Positions 46,846 through 57,826 of a DNA stretch of 64,000 nt are shown here, in pieces. The notes below the pieces were generated by a model. That model ran no database searches and had not been told where the DNA came from. It was given only the letters and a program-made list of their open reading frames with translations. Source of the DNA: Paraphysomonas bandaiensis (taxonomy: Eukaryota; Chrysophyceae). The DNA is taken from positions 248,001-312,000 of the forward strand of contig CBFFRP010000426.1 of NCBI GenBank assembly GCA_965644295.1, in the 5' to 3' direction. Position numbers and translations under genes: made by a program. Position 1 is the first letter of the stretch; each line of letters opens with the position of its first letter.

Positions 46846-48012
46846 ATGATGACTAACCTTCCACAGTACGAGCACTGCTTCACTGAATGTCTTCGTCAGA
46901 CTAAGCTTGTGGACATTCTTACGGACACTTCTATGTGTGTGCCCAATGCTTCTGAGGATGCTTCAGATGATGTCAAACAACTTGTTCTCTGGCGTCAAGC
47001 AATGTACGACGAGAAAAACAAAACCTTGTCTACACTGTGCTGCAGAAAGTGTTCATAGATAATCCATCTGGACGTGCACACATAGGCGTAATTTACTTGC
47101 CCATATCGCTCGCACGAAAACCTCTGAAGAGCATGGTTCGGCACGGAGTGCATTTTAGTAATATTCCCAGCGGAACGATGACGATGTTGCAGAAGTTTTT
47201 AAGAGACTTCGCAGCACTGCTCTCACACATGGCCTTCCGGAAGTGGAAATGATACTTCAATTATACTTTTGGGACCCCACTCGTGATCAACGCATTAAGA
47301 GTAGTGTTCATGTTTTTAAAGATGGTTTCACCTTTAATGAGCTTTTAGCAAAAACTTGAGCTCACTCTGTCTGATCAGCCTTCAGTAGCTCTATCCTTAA
47401 GCTGCTCGTCAGAAAAATTACTGCTGATGTTTTACACACAACGTTCTTCGTGGTTGCGTCTGAATGCTATCGTAACCCCTCGACCCAGTATTCATCATCT
47501 TCCAAACGTCAGAAATCCCAGGGTGGTCCTTACTGTATCCTTTGCCTAACTCCTGGTCATTTTGCCCCGACATTCCCCTTCAGATTACTAGCCCACAAAT
47601 ACTTCAGAATCGGGATAATCGCCCTGTTCAACCCCAACGTGCAGATGAACATCAAGCTCCGCATCTTCCCCATTCTTACTATCGTCGATCACCTACCTAG
47701 GCGTCCTCCGAAATGTGGTGGTCGAAGTAGTGGTGGCCGTGTGGTGCTGCTCGTGGTGGTAGCCACTCTCTTTCTTGCAACACACGTTGAAGCCATGTTG
47801 CTTTTAGTGCTGATTCTGACATTGATCCCAATGACAATGTTTCGATGGATGATTCTTCTAATGATTCTTCTCTCTACACTACTATGCTTGCTGAGGTTTA
47901 TTCGACTAATTTTACTTCCGATATTGACACACACTATGCTGCTATGATTACTACTGTTTCATATGCTGTAGTATTAGTTGGGGTGGATGATGAAATGCCA
48001 TGTATTGTGTAA
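46846..48012 (+). mobile_element. Decayed gag region of a copia-like retrotransposon
   Basis: Several overlapping frames with shifts and stops together look like a gag polyprotein. They include an Asp/Glu-rich helical start (VDILTDTSMCVPNASEDASD), a middle part ending FNELLAKT at about 47359, a CCHC-knuckle-like CILCLTPGHFA in which the last Cys is replaced by Phe, and a Ser/Asp-rich linker (SADSDIDPNDNVSMDDSSND). At least two frame changes and internal stops break it, so it is a pseudogene. The 3' end abuts sequence repeated in inverse orientation (47936-47967 against 48022-48053). Confidence 0.5.
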
Positions 48013-48474
48013 TAAGAATCATATGAATCAGTAGTAATCATAGCAGTATAGGGAATCGCCAGAGTTCTGTGTTCAGGGATATTATGTGGCTACGAGTGTG
48101 TCTGATTTGTCGTTGTCTATCATTCTCAAAAAATAAAGAACAGTAAAAACGATTGTCGAACTAAAAGTCGACCTGGGCATGAAACCTGGGAAGTGAATTT
48201 GACCAGGTTTTCATATGAAAAAAGCATATCGTTCAGATGTCATATGAATTCTTCTGGAGCCATATACATCAATTAAAATACTTATAGAAACTACTTTGAC
48301 ATGTTGCTAAAAGTTTTACTTGTCAGTAACATGTTCTGAGAAAAGAAAAATCATTTCGAGAGTGCTACTGACTGATACTCATGTTGCACACAATTATTGC
48401 TTATTATACAACAAGATCTTATTAACCTTCTACATATATATAATAGTGTTATACTACTTCATAAAAAGCCAGAG
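48013..48474. other. Sequence between retroelement fragments with inverted segments
   Basis: Bases 48022-48053 are nearly the inverse of 47936-47967, and 48092-48125 nearly the inverse of 48521-48555. No reading frame is supported. The pattern fits rearranged retroelement pieces. Confidence 0.45.
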
Positions 48475-48870
48475 TTAATACCACCTATATCTGTACCACC
48501 AACATCTGTACCACACAAAGATAGACAACGACAAATGAGACACATTCGTAGCCACAGAATCCCTGAAGACAGAGAAGGACACGGGCGATACATTTGTCGG
48601 TACGTGCGCAATCCAATAACGGTACCTATATTTAATTAAAATATTAGGAATAGTGTTATCATGAATATAAATGGAAAGTTTGTCGCCATTAACCATATTA
48701 TAATTTTTAATACTTTTTCTGTTGCATTTTTTCCGTTGAGTACAGGCGCTGCTCCAACCCAATTCTGTGTCTACTCAATCGGTATGGAGAACAACTTCGA
48801 TATTTCAACTACCTGATGTATTCGTTTTCTTCTTTCCTGAGGATTTTCTCGCAGGTTTCAACTCGTTCTG
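48475..48870 (-). mobile_element. Decayed copia-like protease/integrase-start fragment
   Basis: The minus strand encodes ELGWSSACTQRKKCNRKSIK and MVNGDKLSIYI, which resemble the protease region (W-DSAC-type) and the following NG-KL step of copia polyproteins. Upstream lies a Lys/Ser-rich linker (about 48860-48800) broken by two stops. It is opposite in orientation to the gag remnant. Weak but consistent. Confidence 0.35.
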
Positions 48871-49774
48871 TCTAATACTGCTCATAATAATTTTTTTCAC
48901 CATCAATGAACTCTACATCATTATATTTTCCTTATTTTTACCCAATGACACTACCATTGAAATTATACATATATATTATTTCTAATTTTTTAATCGACAG
49001 CATACTGGGTCGAGTAATATTTCCCGTTAAAAAAAGTCTACAACAAGTAGACATTAGGCAAACACTGGGAAAAAATTCCCACGGTATATTACTTTTTCAA
49101 CATTTGTTTTGCTTAAAAATACTATTAATTTCCTAGATATTCCCAAGATATCGTAAAATTACCACGACTCCATAATGTTTATGTAGCGTTTGAATACCGA
49201 AATATGACAACAATTTACAATTTAAAATTATATATCATACAACAATCATTTTAGCTCATCCTATCTATTTACACAATTTCCTTAATTTTCCTATCTGCAG
49301 CCATCAGAGGCCGAGAGGCTGAACGTCTTCTTTCAAGTCTAGTGAACTGTGAGATATATACAAAAAAGAAATAGCAGGAAGTGATATTGTACGGAACGTA
49401 CAAAATGACTATATGAATCAATACAGAAGTATTTTTGTTTGAAATGTATTGTGACAAATCCGGTTCGACATCTGTAAATGGTAAATAAAATAGCACACTC
49501 CACGAATAATATTATCCTGGTCATTATGTCCGTGATAGCACTAAACTGGAATACAATATAAAACAGAGGCATGGAGTAAAAAAAATCACGCTGTCTAATG
49601 ATACAAACATTATTCTTTATTACGTTATTAAACTGTAATACGTCACATATAAAACAGTTCCATGAACTAACAAGCCATTTGTTGTAGGTCTCCATAGAAT
49701 TGTACAGAGTGATGTTACTCCATACTAAGCAATCCAACAAGAGACAAAATAATACACCAAAAATAACACTGCAT
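48871..49774. other. Intergenic AT-rich sequence
   Basis: About 900 bases. Open frames at 49269-49496 and 49339-49800 are hydrophobic AT-rich translations with no family resemblance. Confidence 0.4.
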
Positions 49775-52700
49775 TTAACGTACATTGCTGGAATTAGCAC
49801 CTATTGCAAGCTTATATAAGTCGGGCTTGAAGGACATTATTTTTATTGACATTCCAGTGGAGCTTGCTTGTGCCGAGAGCACACACCCTCTGGACCCTGT
49901 CAACCGAAAGTTTTCGTCGTAACCAAACGACAGAATGTCCTGCCGCATGGCAATCTCTCTTTGTCGCATCGTAAGCGAAGGCCGAAAACCATACGATTTC
50001 GTAGACAACAGAGCATCAAAGAAGCCTGTGAGAGACAGACCATCAGGACCGGTATCAAAATTTCTCAATATATGCTTCGCCTTTTTTGTGGCCTGGTACA
50101 TCGTGTTATCTGCTGATATACTATTCAATACGTGATACCACAATAGCGTCAATTGTGCAGGATACACGAACCAACAACGGTGAAAAATATAAATACGCAC
50201 CTCAGGGCCGGTGAGACTCGGCTGTGTCACTGAAATATATCGCTTGATCTCATTCTTACTCAAATGACAATTCATATCCATGTTCATACGGTCAAATATC
50301 TCTTCAAGACACAGTTTCGCAGTTGCTGTGAATACAATTCGACCGTCATTATCAGTGGTTAATAGCGCTCGATTACTCCGCGCATTTGACCTGCCAACAT
50401 CACAACAACTTAAGTTGTAAAAATACAACCCATGTAAAGAACGTACACTTTAAGTCTACTGAATTCTGACCCCGTTGTGCACGGAATAATAAGGTAGTTA
50501 TGTCCAGCGGTCAGATTCAACTGAAGTGCTACTGTATCTCTGACACAACATGGTGAATAGCACACCCGCTCCCACCGAATTTCGTCTGCTTCGTCTAATC
50601 CAACAATAAGAGAGTTTTCCATCTCATTGTAACAGCACATAACGTACCGCATTCATGTAATACACTCAGTCCAATATCAATAAACGGAGTTGAACTCTGG
50701 TGCATATCCAGTGATACAGTCCCAGTAAAGGGTGCTGTCAGTCTATAAATGTTAAGGCTTCAGTTGACATACTTATGTACACAAATCGTATTATCTCACC
50801 GAAAAAAGTATGTACTCATATTATGGCTACGACAATCATACACGAAAAACGACTTCCATCGAAGGATAGCTATGTCGCCATTCACTTTCAACGAGCTTGC
50901 CTCCTCAAGTTCTCTCTTCGCCGACTCCCCGTCCATACACCCATTCGATTCCTTCCCATTCTCAGAGAATTGTACGGACGCTTCTTTTGCCCGAGTTGTC
51001 GGTCCAGCTACCTCTATTCCACCCTCTATTTGCACTGCAGCCTCACCCTCAGGCTCCACATGCGACGGTACTAAGCCCTCAGACGAGGTATTCACAGGGT
51101 ACTCACTTTCCTGATCGCTAGTTCCAGAGAGAATATTCCCTCCGCTTTCATAACTAATTGAGCATTGCTCGTCCCCATTCGTCACACTACAATCTGGGCT
51201 ATTAGGAAAGCATGGCGCATCATCCTTTGAAGTGTTATCGTCGTTCATATCTGAGTCACTGTCGGGAACAGAGAGCGACCACTCCTGTATCATGCTGGTT
51301 AAAAGTCTGTGTTTCAGCAACTACAGTAATTGCACCTTCTTGAATGAGTGAATTAAAAGAAGTTTTCTATTTTTTTCGTCTATAGGTGTTGCAGAGTTAG
51401 TAGAACCGAGAGTCGACTCGTGGTCACTGTCCTCTCGAGTCAACGCATCCGCGGCATCTTCATGAAGTTGCAAACCCTCAATAGGCATATCCGTTTCATC
51501 TACACAAGAAGAAGAAATAGAGCTTGTGTCTTCGTCATCAGAAAGGGTACGAGTTCTAGATATTACTATATCATCCGCACTGCTACATCTATTTATACAG
51601 TGAATTAGACTTCACACATTAGACCCAAGCTATTACACACCTTAGAGTATTTTCTGCTGGAAGAAGCATGTCGTGTGGATTTACGCCATTGCTGGAATCG
51701 GGCAACATATACGTGTTAATTTTACAACCCTTCCCATCAAGTCCGTACTCCCACACTTTCATGAACACCTCGCGGCTCTGTTCAGCCGACTGTATATCCT
51801 CGCGACACCGCGAAGTTAGGCGTCGTACATCCTTCCTCCCAGTCATCTGCTCCAACTGCACATCCTGTAAGCATACTCAGAGGAAATTAGAAGCTGGACT
51901 TACACTTTCATCAGCCATTACAGCAGTGAAAGACTCGATCCACTGATCGCAATCTTGAACTGAGGGCGCTTCCACTTGAAAAGCTGTACAAAGCATAAAC
52001 ACCCAGGCATGAAACATAAACACACTAGGTACTAATATAGTACATACCGTCAGTATCGGATAGACGAAGAGTAAAAAATCGAGAAGTCCCAGTGGTATGA
52101 CGGAACACCTGAATAGTGTGCACGTCAAAGGACTTGAACTTTGCACTGGACAGAGTGGACTGCTTGCGACCGTAAAACAACGCATCGCTACAAAGTATGA
52201 AGCTGTATTCCTTTTTCCGGTGCGGTCCATTGACACGCTTCAAAGTTCCATCACGCACAAAATATCGCGCTGGCTGGGACAGATCTTTCAGGCCATAATA
52301 CTTTTGCTTTTCAAGTAACAGCTTTCGGCTCTCAGATGCAGACTGAGAGCTATTTAGGCTCCCAATGATAGACTGAATCGAAGAAATTGTTCTTGTCAGC
52401 TGCTCAATCTCCTCGTTATCGGTACTTCTCTTCTTAATTTCCCGAAACAAAAGTTCATATTTCATGACTCGCTGCCATGGTTTTGCTAAGTATTGTTCCA
52501 AAGTGAGTCCGCGATTATCCGGATTGGAATCAATATCCCGTAAAAAGTTCGCAAACCTATGACGACAGTAAATTGACAATATTACTAAAGACTGTAATAA
52601 ATTAACCTGTTGTCGTTTTTCAAACGTGTTAACAATTCTCTCGCATTATCACAGTTTCGAATGTAATCGTTGTACATTATCAAACTTGGAGCCACCCGAC

Positions 52701-53007
52701 AAAATCGTTTCACAATATCAATCCGACTTGACCCAGCTGCCTTGATTTCACTCAGAATGAATTCATTCACCCCAAGCAGTTGTCTGATATTCGAGAATAA
52801 GACATTAGTAATATTAATATTATCTTTTTTCATGGCTATATATAATTGTCCACGATCTCGTCCTATTCCACGATCAAACTCCTTATCCATCTGTTGTATC
52901 CATACTTCTAACGGCTCAAGATATACAGATATAATATACTTCAATGATTTAACATAACTATCTTCTGTTTCAAATAATTCCAACTCTGGAGTCATCGGAG
53001 CAGTCAT
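49775..53007 (-). CDS. RhoGEF (DH-PH) fused to a calpain-III-like region and EF hands
   Basis: Ten exons (52607-53007, 52048-52556, 51904-51983, 51641-51864, 51336-51579, 50800-51284, 50648-50742, 50447-50594, 50197-50390, 49775-50112) give 905 aa with consistent phases. Residues about 5-200 are a Dbl-homology domain (ELFETEDSYVKSLKYI ... YLAKPWQRVMKYELLFREI). Residues about 215-330 are a PH domain (ARYFVRDGTLKRVNGPHRKK ... DCDQWIESF). Then comes a Ser/Asp/Glu-rich linker, a beta-rich segment ending HNYLIIPCTTGSEF that resembles calpain domain III, and EF-hand-like pairs (FDRMNMDMNCHLSKNEI; FDTGPDGLSLTGFFDALL). DH-PH proteins load GTP onto Rho-family GTPases at membranes. The intron at 51285-51335 (51 nt) holds an in-frame TAG; without it the protein would end after the PH linker. 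The EF hands suggest Ca2+ control. The DH-PH call is strong; the calpain-III call is moderate. Confidence 0.82.
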
Positions 53008-53380
53008 TATTACGTTGTTTACTTGTTTTGTTGATAGTAACTAGATCTTATATAGAAACTCACTGCATTGGCTGCTATGTGATTGATTGAAATCACAGTG
53101 ATAATTCGAACACAAGCAGGTATGAAAACAACAAATACTTTATAATGAAATCTATTTCAACCCCTCTGTATCGATATATATATATATCATATACATATAT
53201 GTATGGTGCTTACAGAGTATATATATGCGTGTTTATATGAGATACTTATATATATATATGAGAAAATTTGACCCCAATTCACAACTTAAGATTCCCATAC
53301 TACAACATGTATTCCTACCGTATATTACTGTATTTCAATACCATTTTATAGAAAATATATTTTGGGTAAATTCAAACACT
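53008..53380. other. Intergenic region upstream of the U2 gene
   Basis: Between the RhoGEF start and the U2 TATA box lie 373 AT-rich bases with several TATATA runs (53175-53260). It should hold the RhoGEF promoter and the upstream element of the snRNA gene; I could not define the latter. Confidence 0.4.
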
Positions 53381-53388
53381 TATAAATA
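53381..53388 (+). promoter_or_regulatory. TATA box of the U2 snRNA gene
   Basis: TATAAATA begins 29 bp before the predicted U2 5' end, which is the TATA spacing used by plant Pol II snRNA genes and fits this class of gene. Confidence 0.6.
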
Positions 53389-53409
53389 GCAATGATGTAC
53401 CTGATGATC

Positions 53410-53610
53410 ATGCTCTTCTCGGCCTTTTGGCTAAGATCAAGTGTAGTATCTGTTCTTATCAGTGTAATAACTGATAACCGCACAATGTGCGGTACGTTAT
53501 TCACTAATATTTGAAGCTTGCAGATCACGATGAGCTTGCTCACGTCCTGCACGTTGTCCTCGGCATTGCACCACCGCCTTGTGATGACAGCCCTTAGGGG
53601 CACCCACCCA
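53410..53610 (+). ncRNA. RNU2: U2 spliceosomal snRNA
   Basis: The 5' part contains CTTCTCGGCCTTTTGGCTAA and AGATCAAGTGTAGTATCTGT, which is the nearly invariant U2 sequence including the branch-point recognition element GTAGTA (53443-53448). Stem IIa (TTATCAGTGTAATAACTGAT) is followed by a perfect stem IIb (CCGCACAATGTGCGG), an Sm-like AATATTTGA at about 53506-53514, a stem-III hairpin (TGAGCTTGCTCA) and a 3' stem IV. U2 pairs with intron branch points during splicing, in line with the many short introns here. The 3' end is approximate. The sequence is intact in all visible functional elements, so it is likely expressed. Confidence 0.95.
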
Positions 53611-53713
53611 CCTATTTCCACTCTACATCACACAATACAACCTCACTCATACTGCATACATCTCACCATTCCCACCACACTAGAAATGAGCACATATCCG
53701 ACAAATCACACCC

Positions 53714-54094
53714 AAAGGACACTCTATCAACTCATTGAGCATCTAAACGCAATAGTTATTAATCACTAACAACTAACAACCATGTCATAGAACATACAAG
53801 ATATTACCCAAACAACTGAGCTATTCACTGTTAATGTAGTAAATATATTGGAATAACAGTCACGAGTATAAGCTTTAAAAGTGTTCAATGCTGATTGTGG
53901 AGTGATACACTGTGCGATTCGCATCACAGTTTACGCAACACAGAAGATATGGAGGTGAGTAATTTGATATACATTCTTTGTTATATCGATCATAGCTGTT
54001 TAGGTAGCACGTCTCTTCACGTTAATAGGGAATATGCACCTCCGGAGCACTTCATTCTGGGATCCTGTATAATGTATATATTTCTCAGTCTACG
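53714..54094 (+). repeat. Left arm of a ~380-bp inverted repeat
   Basis: The arm runs from AAAGGACACTCTATCAACTC to GTATAATGTATATA and is the near-exact inverse complement of 55052-55430 (a few percent differences and small indels by eye). It begins about 100 bp downstream of the U2 gene. A short open frame at 53895-54140 within it shows no family features. Confidence 0.9.
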
Positions 54095-55051
54095 TGATAT
54101 TTCGCATGAAGCAATCCTTCCTGGCCTCTTCAATAGTTAATGTTGAAGTGTGTAAATTTTGCATAATGCTTTATATCTGCCTGTGTTTAAGAGGTCTTGT
54201 TTAAGATGGCAAATGTTAGAGTCATTCTTGAATCCAGGAACAGTTTGAACCTAGATATTATATATTTTGTGTAGCTCTATTTCAATTGTTATGATGTGTT
54301 GAATATAACTTATTCCTTTTTCCAATGCCGTTGCGATTATCAGTTTATAATCACAATTCTATTGCAACTATTGTTAATGGGATCTGAATTTCTCAGATTT
54401 CTCTCGAAGTCTGCTAGGATATTCTACTGTGAGCTGTGAGTCGCCGAGTGAATGTTGGGTACAATTGTGCCATATACTTTTTACAAAGTATGGCAACGTT
54501 ATCAATACCCACTGCGGTATGACTCTGGTCACTTTTGAGTTTCGATATAATACTCTAGCAAAATTAGTGGACAACAATAAAATACATACTTATTGCATGA
54601 TTATTTTGGAAATAACGTTTCCCGTACACATCCTTTACAATACATTTCTGTTCGCTTTTGTCACACACCCGCGCTCCGTTAGAATCGCTAATGCATGGCA
54701 AAAAAAGTCACTGTACACTGTAACAGATGTTACAAAGAATAGCTAGTGCTATGTTCAATGTTCAATAGTGTTGTAATCTGAGTACTAGGTTTTAATTCTT
54801 TTATCACAGCCATATATTTGAGTTGACATACTGCATTCTACAACATTAATTATTAGTTTCAGATATATCGTATTAACTAACTAACTAACTAGTTTAATAA
54901 GAATATCACTTCTGTCATCAGCAGTGCTCATTCGACACGCCTTGTGAAAACAATATACAGAAACATCCGATTTTTTAATATGAAACGGGAAAACTTTAAG
55001 AAATTAGTGCTTCATACGATAACATCAACTTGCAGTTAGCCAGTATACAGA
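54095..55051. other. Unique spacer between the inverted-repeat arms
   Basis: About 957 bases separate the arms. Only short open frames exist (for example 54429-54746, 105 aa) with no recognisable transposase, integrase or other domain. ACTAACTAACTAACTAG at about 54875-54891 is a minor tandem repeat. Confidence 0.5.
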
Positions 55052-55430
55052 TAGTCTGAGTTATATATACATTATACAGGATCCCAGAATGAAGTGCTCC
55101 GGAGGTGCATATTCCCTATTAACGTGAAGAGACGTGCTACCTAAACAGCTATGATCGATATAACAAGGAAGTATATCAAATTACTCACCTCCATATCTTC
55201 TGTGTTGCGTAAACTGTGATGCGAATCGCACAGTGTATCACTCCACAATCAGCATTGAATACTTCTAAATCTTAATACTCGTGATTGTTATTCCAATATA
55301 TTTACTACATTAACAGTGAATAGCACAGTTGTTTGGGTAATATCTTGTATGTTCTATGACATGGTTGTTAGTTGTTAGTGATTAATAACTATTGCGTTTA
55401 AATGCTCAATGAGTTCATAGAATGTCCTTT
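55052..55430 (-). repeat. Right arm of a ~380-bp inverted repeat
   Basis: This is the inverse complement of 53714-54094. Its outer end reads GAGTTCATAGAATGTCCTTT. Differences from the left arm include AATACTTCTAAATCTTAATA against TATAAGCTTTAAAAGTG in the middle of the arm. The arms could be long terminal inverted repeats of a foldback or non-autonomous DNA element, or a plain inverted duplication. Confidence 0.9.
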
Positions 55431-55856
55431 AGTTGACTTGATACACTATTACTATGATTGCTTGGTGTGTGAGATATATATGATATATGTTTAGTTGTAT
55501 AGTCAAGGTGTAGAGGATGATATGCATAGATATCTACAGAGGGCATGCATTGCTGTGTACCACAGTAGTATGGAAAGAAATATATGAGAAATTTCCTGGG
55601 GCATAGTGTAGGGCACTGTACTTTCCCCCCACGAAGCAAGCAGTGCGTATGTGATGCAAACTACGATGTATGTATGGTATTGTACGACAGCAGAGTACGT
55701 ATGTGGTAGCTGTCTACTATCTTCACTGTGTCCAAGGCCTTAATATACTATATATATATATGACTGCAGGTTCATCTGCTAATAACACAACTTATCATAT
55801 CACCTCCTTCTCCTCAATCACATCTATATCATCATTGATCCTGACAACATAAGGTC
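55431..55856. other. Intergenic region, kinase promoter
   Basis: These 426 bases lie before the kinase start. A TA run lies at about 55749-55760 and a CAGCAG word at 55688. No exon was seen. Confidence 0.4.
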
Positions 55857-57133
55857 ATGTCATTGGGATTCCTGTTTAAGAGAAGATATAAGTCTTATCG
55901 TGTCCATTCATTTCCCTCTAATGGTAAGACAGATGCAGATGATACACCGAAATTATTACATCAACGGACGAATTCTATTGATTATGAAGTGGATCTAGAT
56001 ACATTAGACACTACAGTTGCATGTTCTCCTCGTCCACTTGCGGGTTCACCATTGATAAGGAGGGCAGAATCAATGAAAGGACGGCGTGGATCTATATCAC
56101 GTTATAGTAAGGATTCGATTCGTTTCTCGCAAGTGTTACGACAGACTAGGAATTCTGTGGTATTGAATGGGTCTCTTGGAGCTGGTGATTTATCTGTGAC
56201 CGTTGTGGTTAAGGCGATAAACCAATCGGATCCAGAAAATAATGAAGCTATGGAAAGATTAGTTTTCGAGCGTGATTTACTGTTGTCAATAAGGTATGTA
56301 CAACCAAGATTTGTTAAGTAATGCTAAATTACTATTTGTGTAGTCACACCAATATCATAAATGTAATGGGATATGCTGGGGCATACGATGGCTCAGCATG
56401 CGTAATACAGGGGCCATTGTTAATTTTGGAAAAGCTCAATGGGTCGGTCCTGAAAGATGCCCTCAAAAAGCCACTATCGCTCTCCAAGTACCCATTTTCT
56501 CTTCTCCGCGCTTTAGAGATCGCTCGAGACATTGCCTCTGCACTGCAATATTTGCACCATGAATATAGCTCAGATATTGTCGTTCTACACCGCGACTTGC
56601 AGCCAGATAACATAACCCTTACATCCGACGGACGTGCAGTTATATCGGATTTTGAAGAGTGTATATCCGTACGGTACACGGATGCCCAACGGGGAGCATT
56701 CAACTTGCTTCCTGGAAAGGGAGCCGTTGCATACAGGGCGCCCGAGATGATGCGGAATGAACCGTACAGCGAACGGGTGGACGTCTACAGCTTCGGCATT
56801 CTGCTCTGGGTTCTTCTTTCTGGAGGGGTGCCGTATAGTGGGCTCAATGACTACGAGCTTGTGCAAGGCGTGTCACAGACCGGTGTAAGACCTGACATTG
56901 CTTCTGCAATGTCCCGGGTATCTGACCGTCGTGTCGCATACGGACTGAAGTCTTTGATTACTTCCTGTTGGAATGATGACCATCTCGAAAGGATGGACAT
57001 CAGTGATATATATTCGGACATTCGTGAATTCTGGCATCGCGAAATGAGAAGTGTAAGCGCGAAAAAACTCACCACAAAAAATGCTCATCGGTGGATTCTT
57101 GGTCATTCCAACGCCAATGCGTTGTTGTTATGA
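55857..57133 (+). CDS. TKL-like protein kinase with DFE in place of DFG
   Basis: Two exons (55857-56293 and 56344-57133) with a 50-nt intron give 408 aa. The N-terminal 95 residues are basic and Ser/Arg-rich. The kinase domain starts with a loose Gly loop (LNGSLGAGDLSVTVVVKAI, with the VAIK-type Lys), then VLHRDLQPDNITL (catalytic loop intact), ISDFEECISV (magnesium motif with Glu instead of Gly), AYRAPEMM and DVYSFGILLWVLLSGGVPY, ending after about residue 370. The HRD, Asn and APE residues are those of an active kinase; the DFE change affects the Mg2+ loop and may alter activity or regulation. Tyrosine-kinase-like family members are common in protists; substrates cannot be inferred. Confidence 0.88.
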
Positions 57134-57826
57134 AGGTGTATTAAAAATGGGCTAGTGGTAATTGATGTTCTTCATGTTCTGTTTTCTGAGTTGTGTTGCT
57201 GTTTTTTTTGTTTTTTGTTTTTATGTAGTTTCTTTTATATGCATATTGGTTGTGTTGGAGTTGTGCATATATGTAGCGTCGTACGTTATTCTTTGGATTG
57301 TGTTTGCTTGTTCCAATGATTTGTTGGAGTGTTTTTCTTTTCGTAATCATGACTTTTGCTGTATGACACCTTATTGAATATTTTTTTGTGTCGGTTTTAT
57401 CAAAGTAGTGGGATACAGTTTGATTTGCTATCGATGCAATTTAGAATTATAATATACAACGATATGTTAGCGATATATATACATATATATTCTGAGACAC
57501 TGAGGTCTTAGGTAATGTTTTTCGTTAGTCGTAAGTAAGTAATGGGTGACTAATAGTGGTGATGCGTATACGGCTTCACATATTTTTCCTTCATCTTATC
57601 CAATATTCAAAGTCTATAGTCAGTTCGAACAAATATACAAACGAAACGAGAATGTGAATGACAAAGCAAGGATGACAGAAACTTCTTCCATATATCAGTC
57701 GATTATTTCAATGCAATCTTACAGGTAGCGGATACAAAGCTCACCTTTTCTAAAACAGTAGAACACTTACTTCATTCAATATAAGCACAGAAAATACTTT
57801 TCTATAGATTCATAGGACAATTTAAA
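57134..57826. other. Intergenic region between convergent genes
   Basis: About 690 bases with T-rich 3' sequence of the kinase gene. No supported exon or RNA; the open frame at 57546-57728 is not supported. Confidence 0.4.

Noticed and set aside
49339-49800. 153-aa minus-strand hydrophobic open frame after the RhoGEF gene
   Set aside because: AT-rich sequence readily gives hydrophobic residues; no family motif, and the RhoGEF stop at 49775 lies within it.
51321-51323. In-frame TAG as evidence that the RhoGEF and EF-hand parts are separate genes or that TAG is recoded
   Set aside because: It falls inside a 51-nt GT-AG intron of typical size; all downstream phases then agree. Direct transcript evidence would still be needed.
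53895-54140. 81-aa open frame in the left inverted-repeat arm
   Set aside because: It crosses the end of the arm into the spacer and has no recognisable domain.
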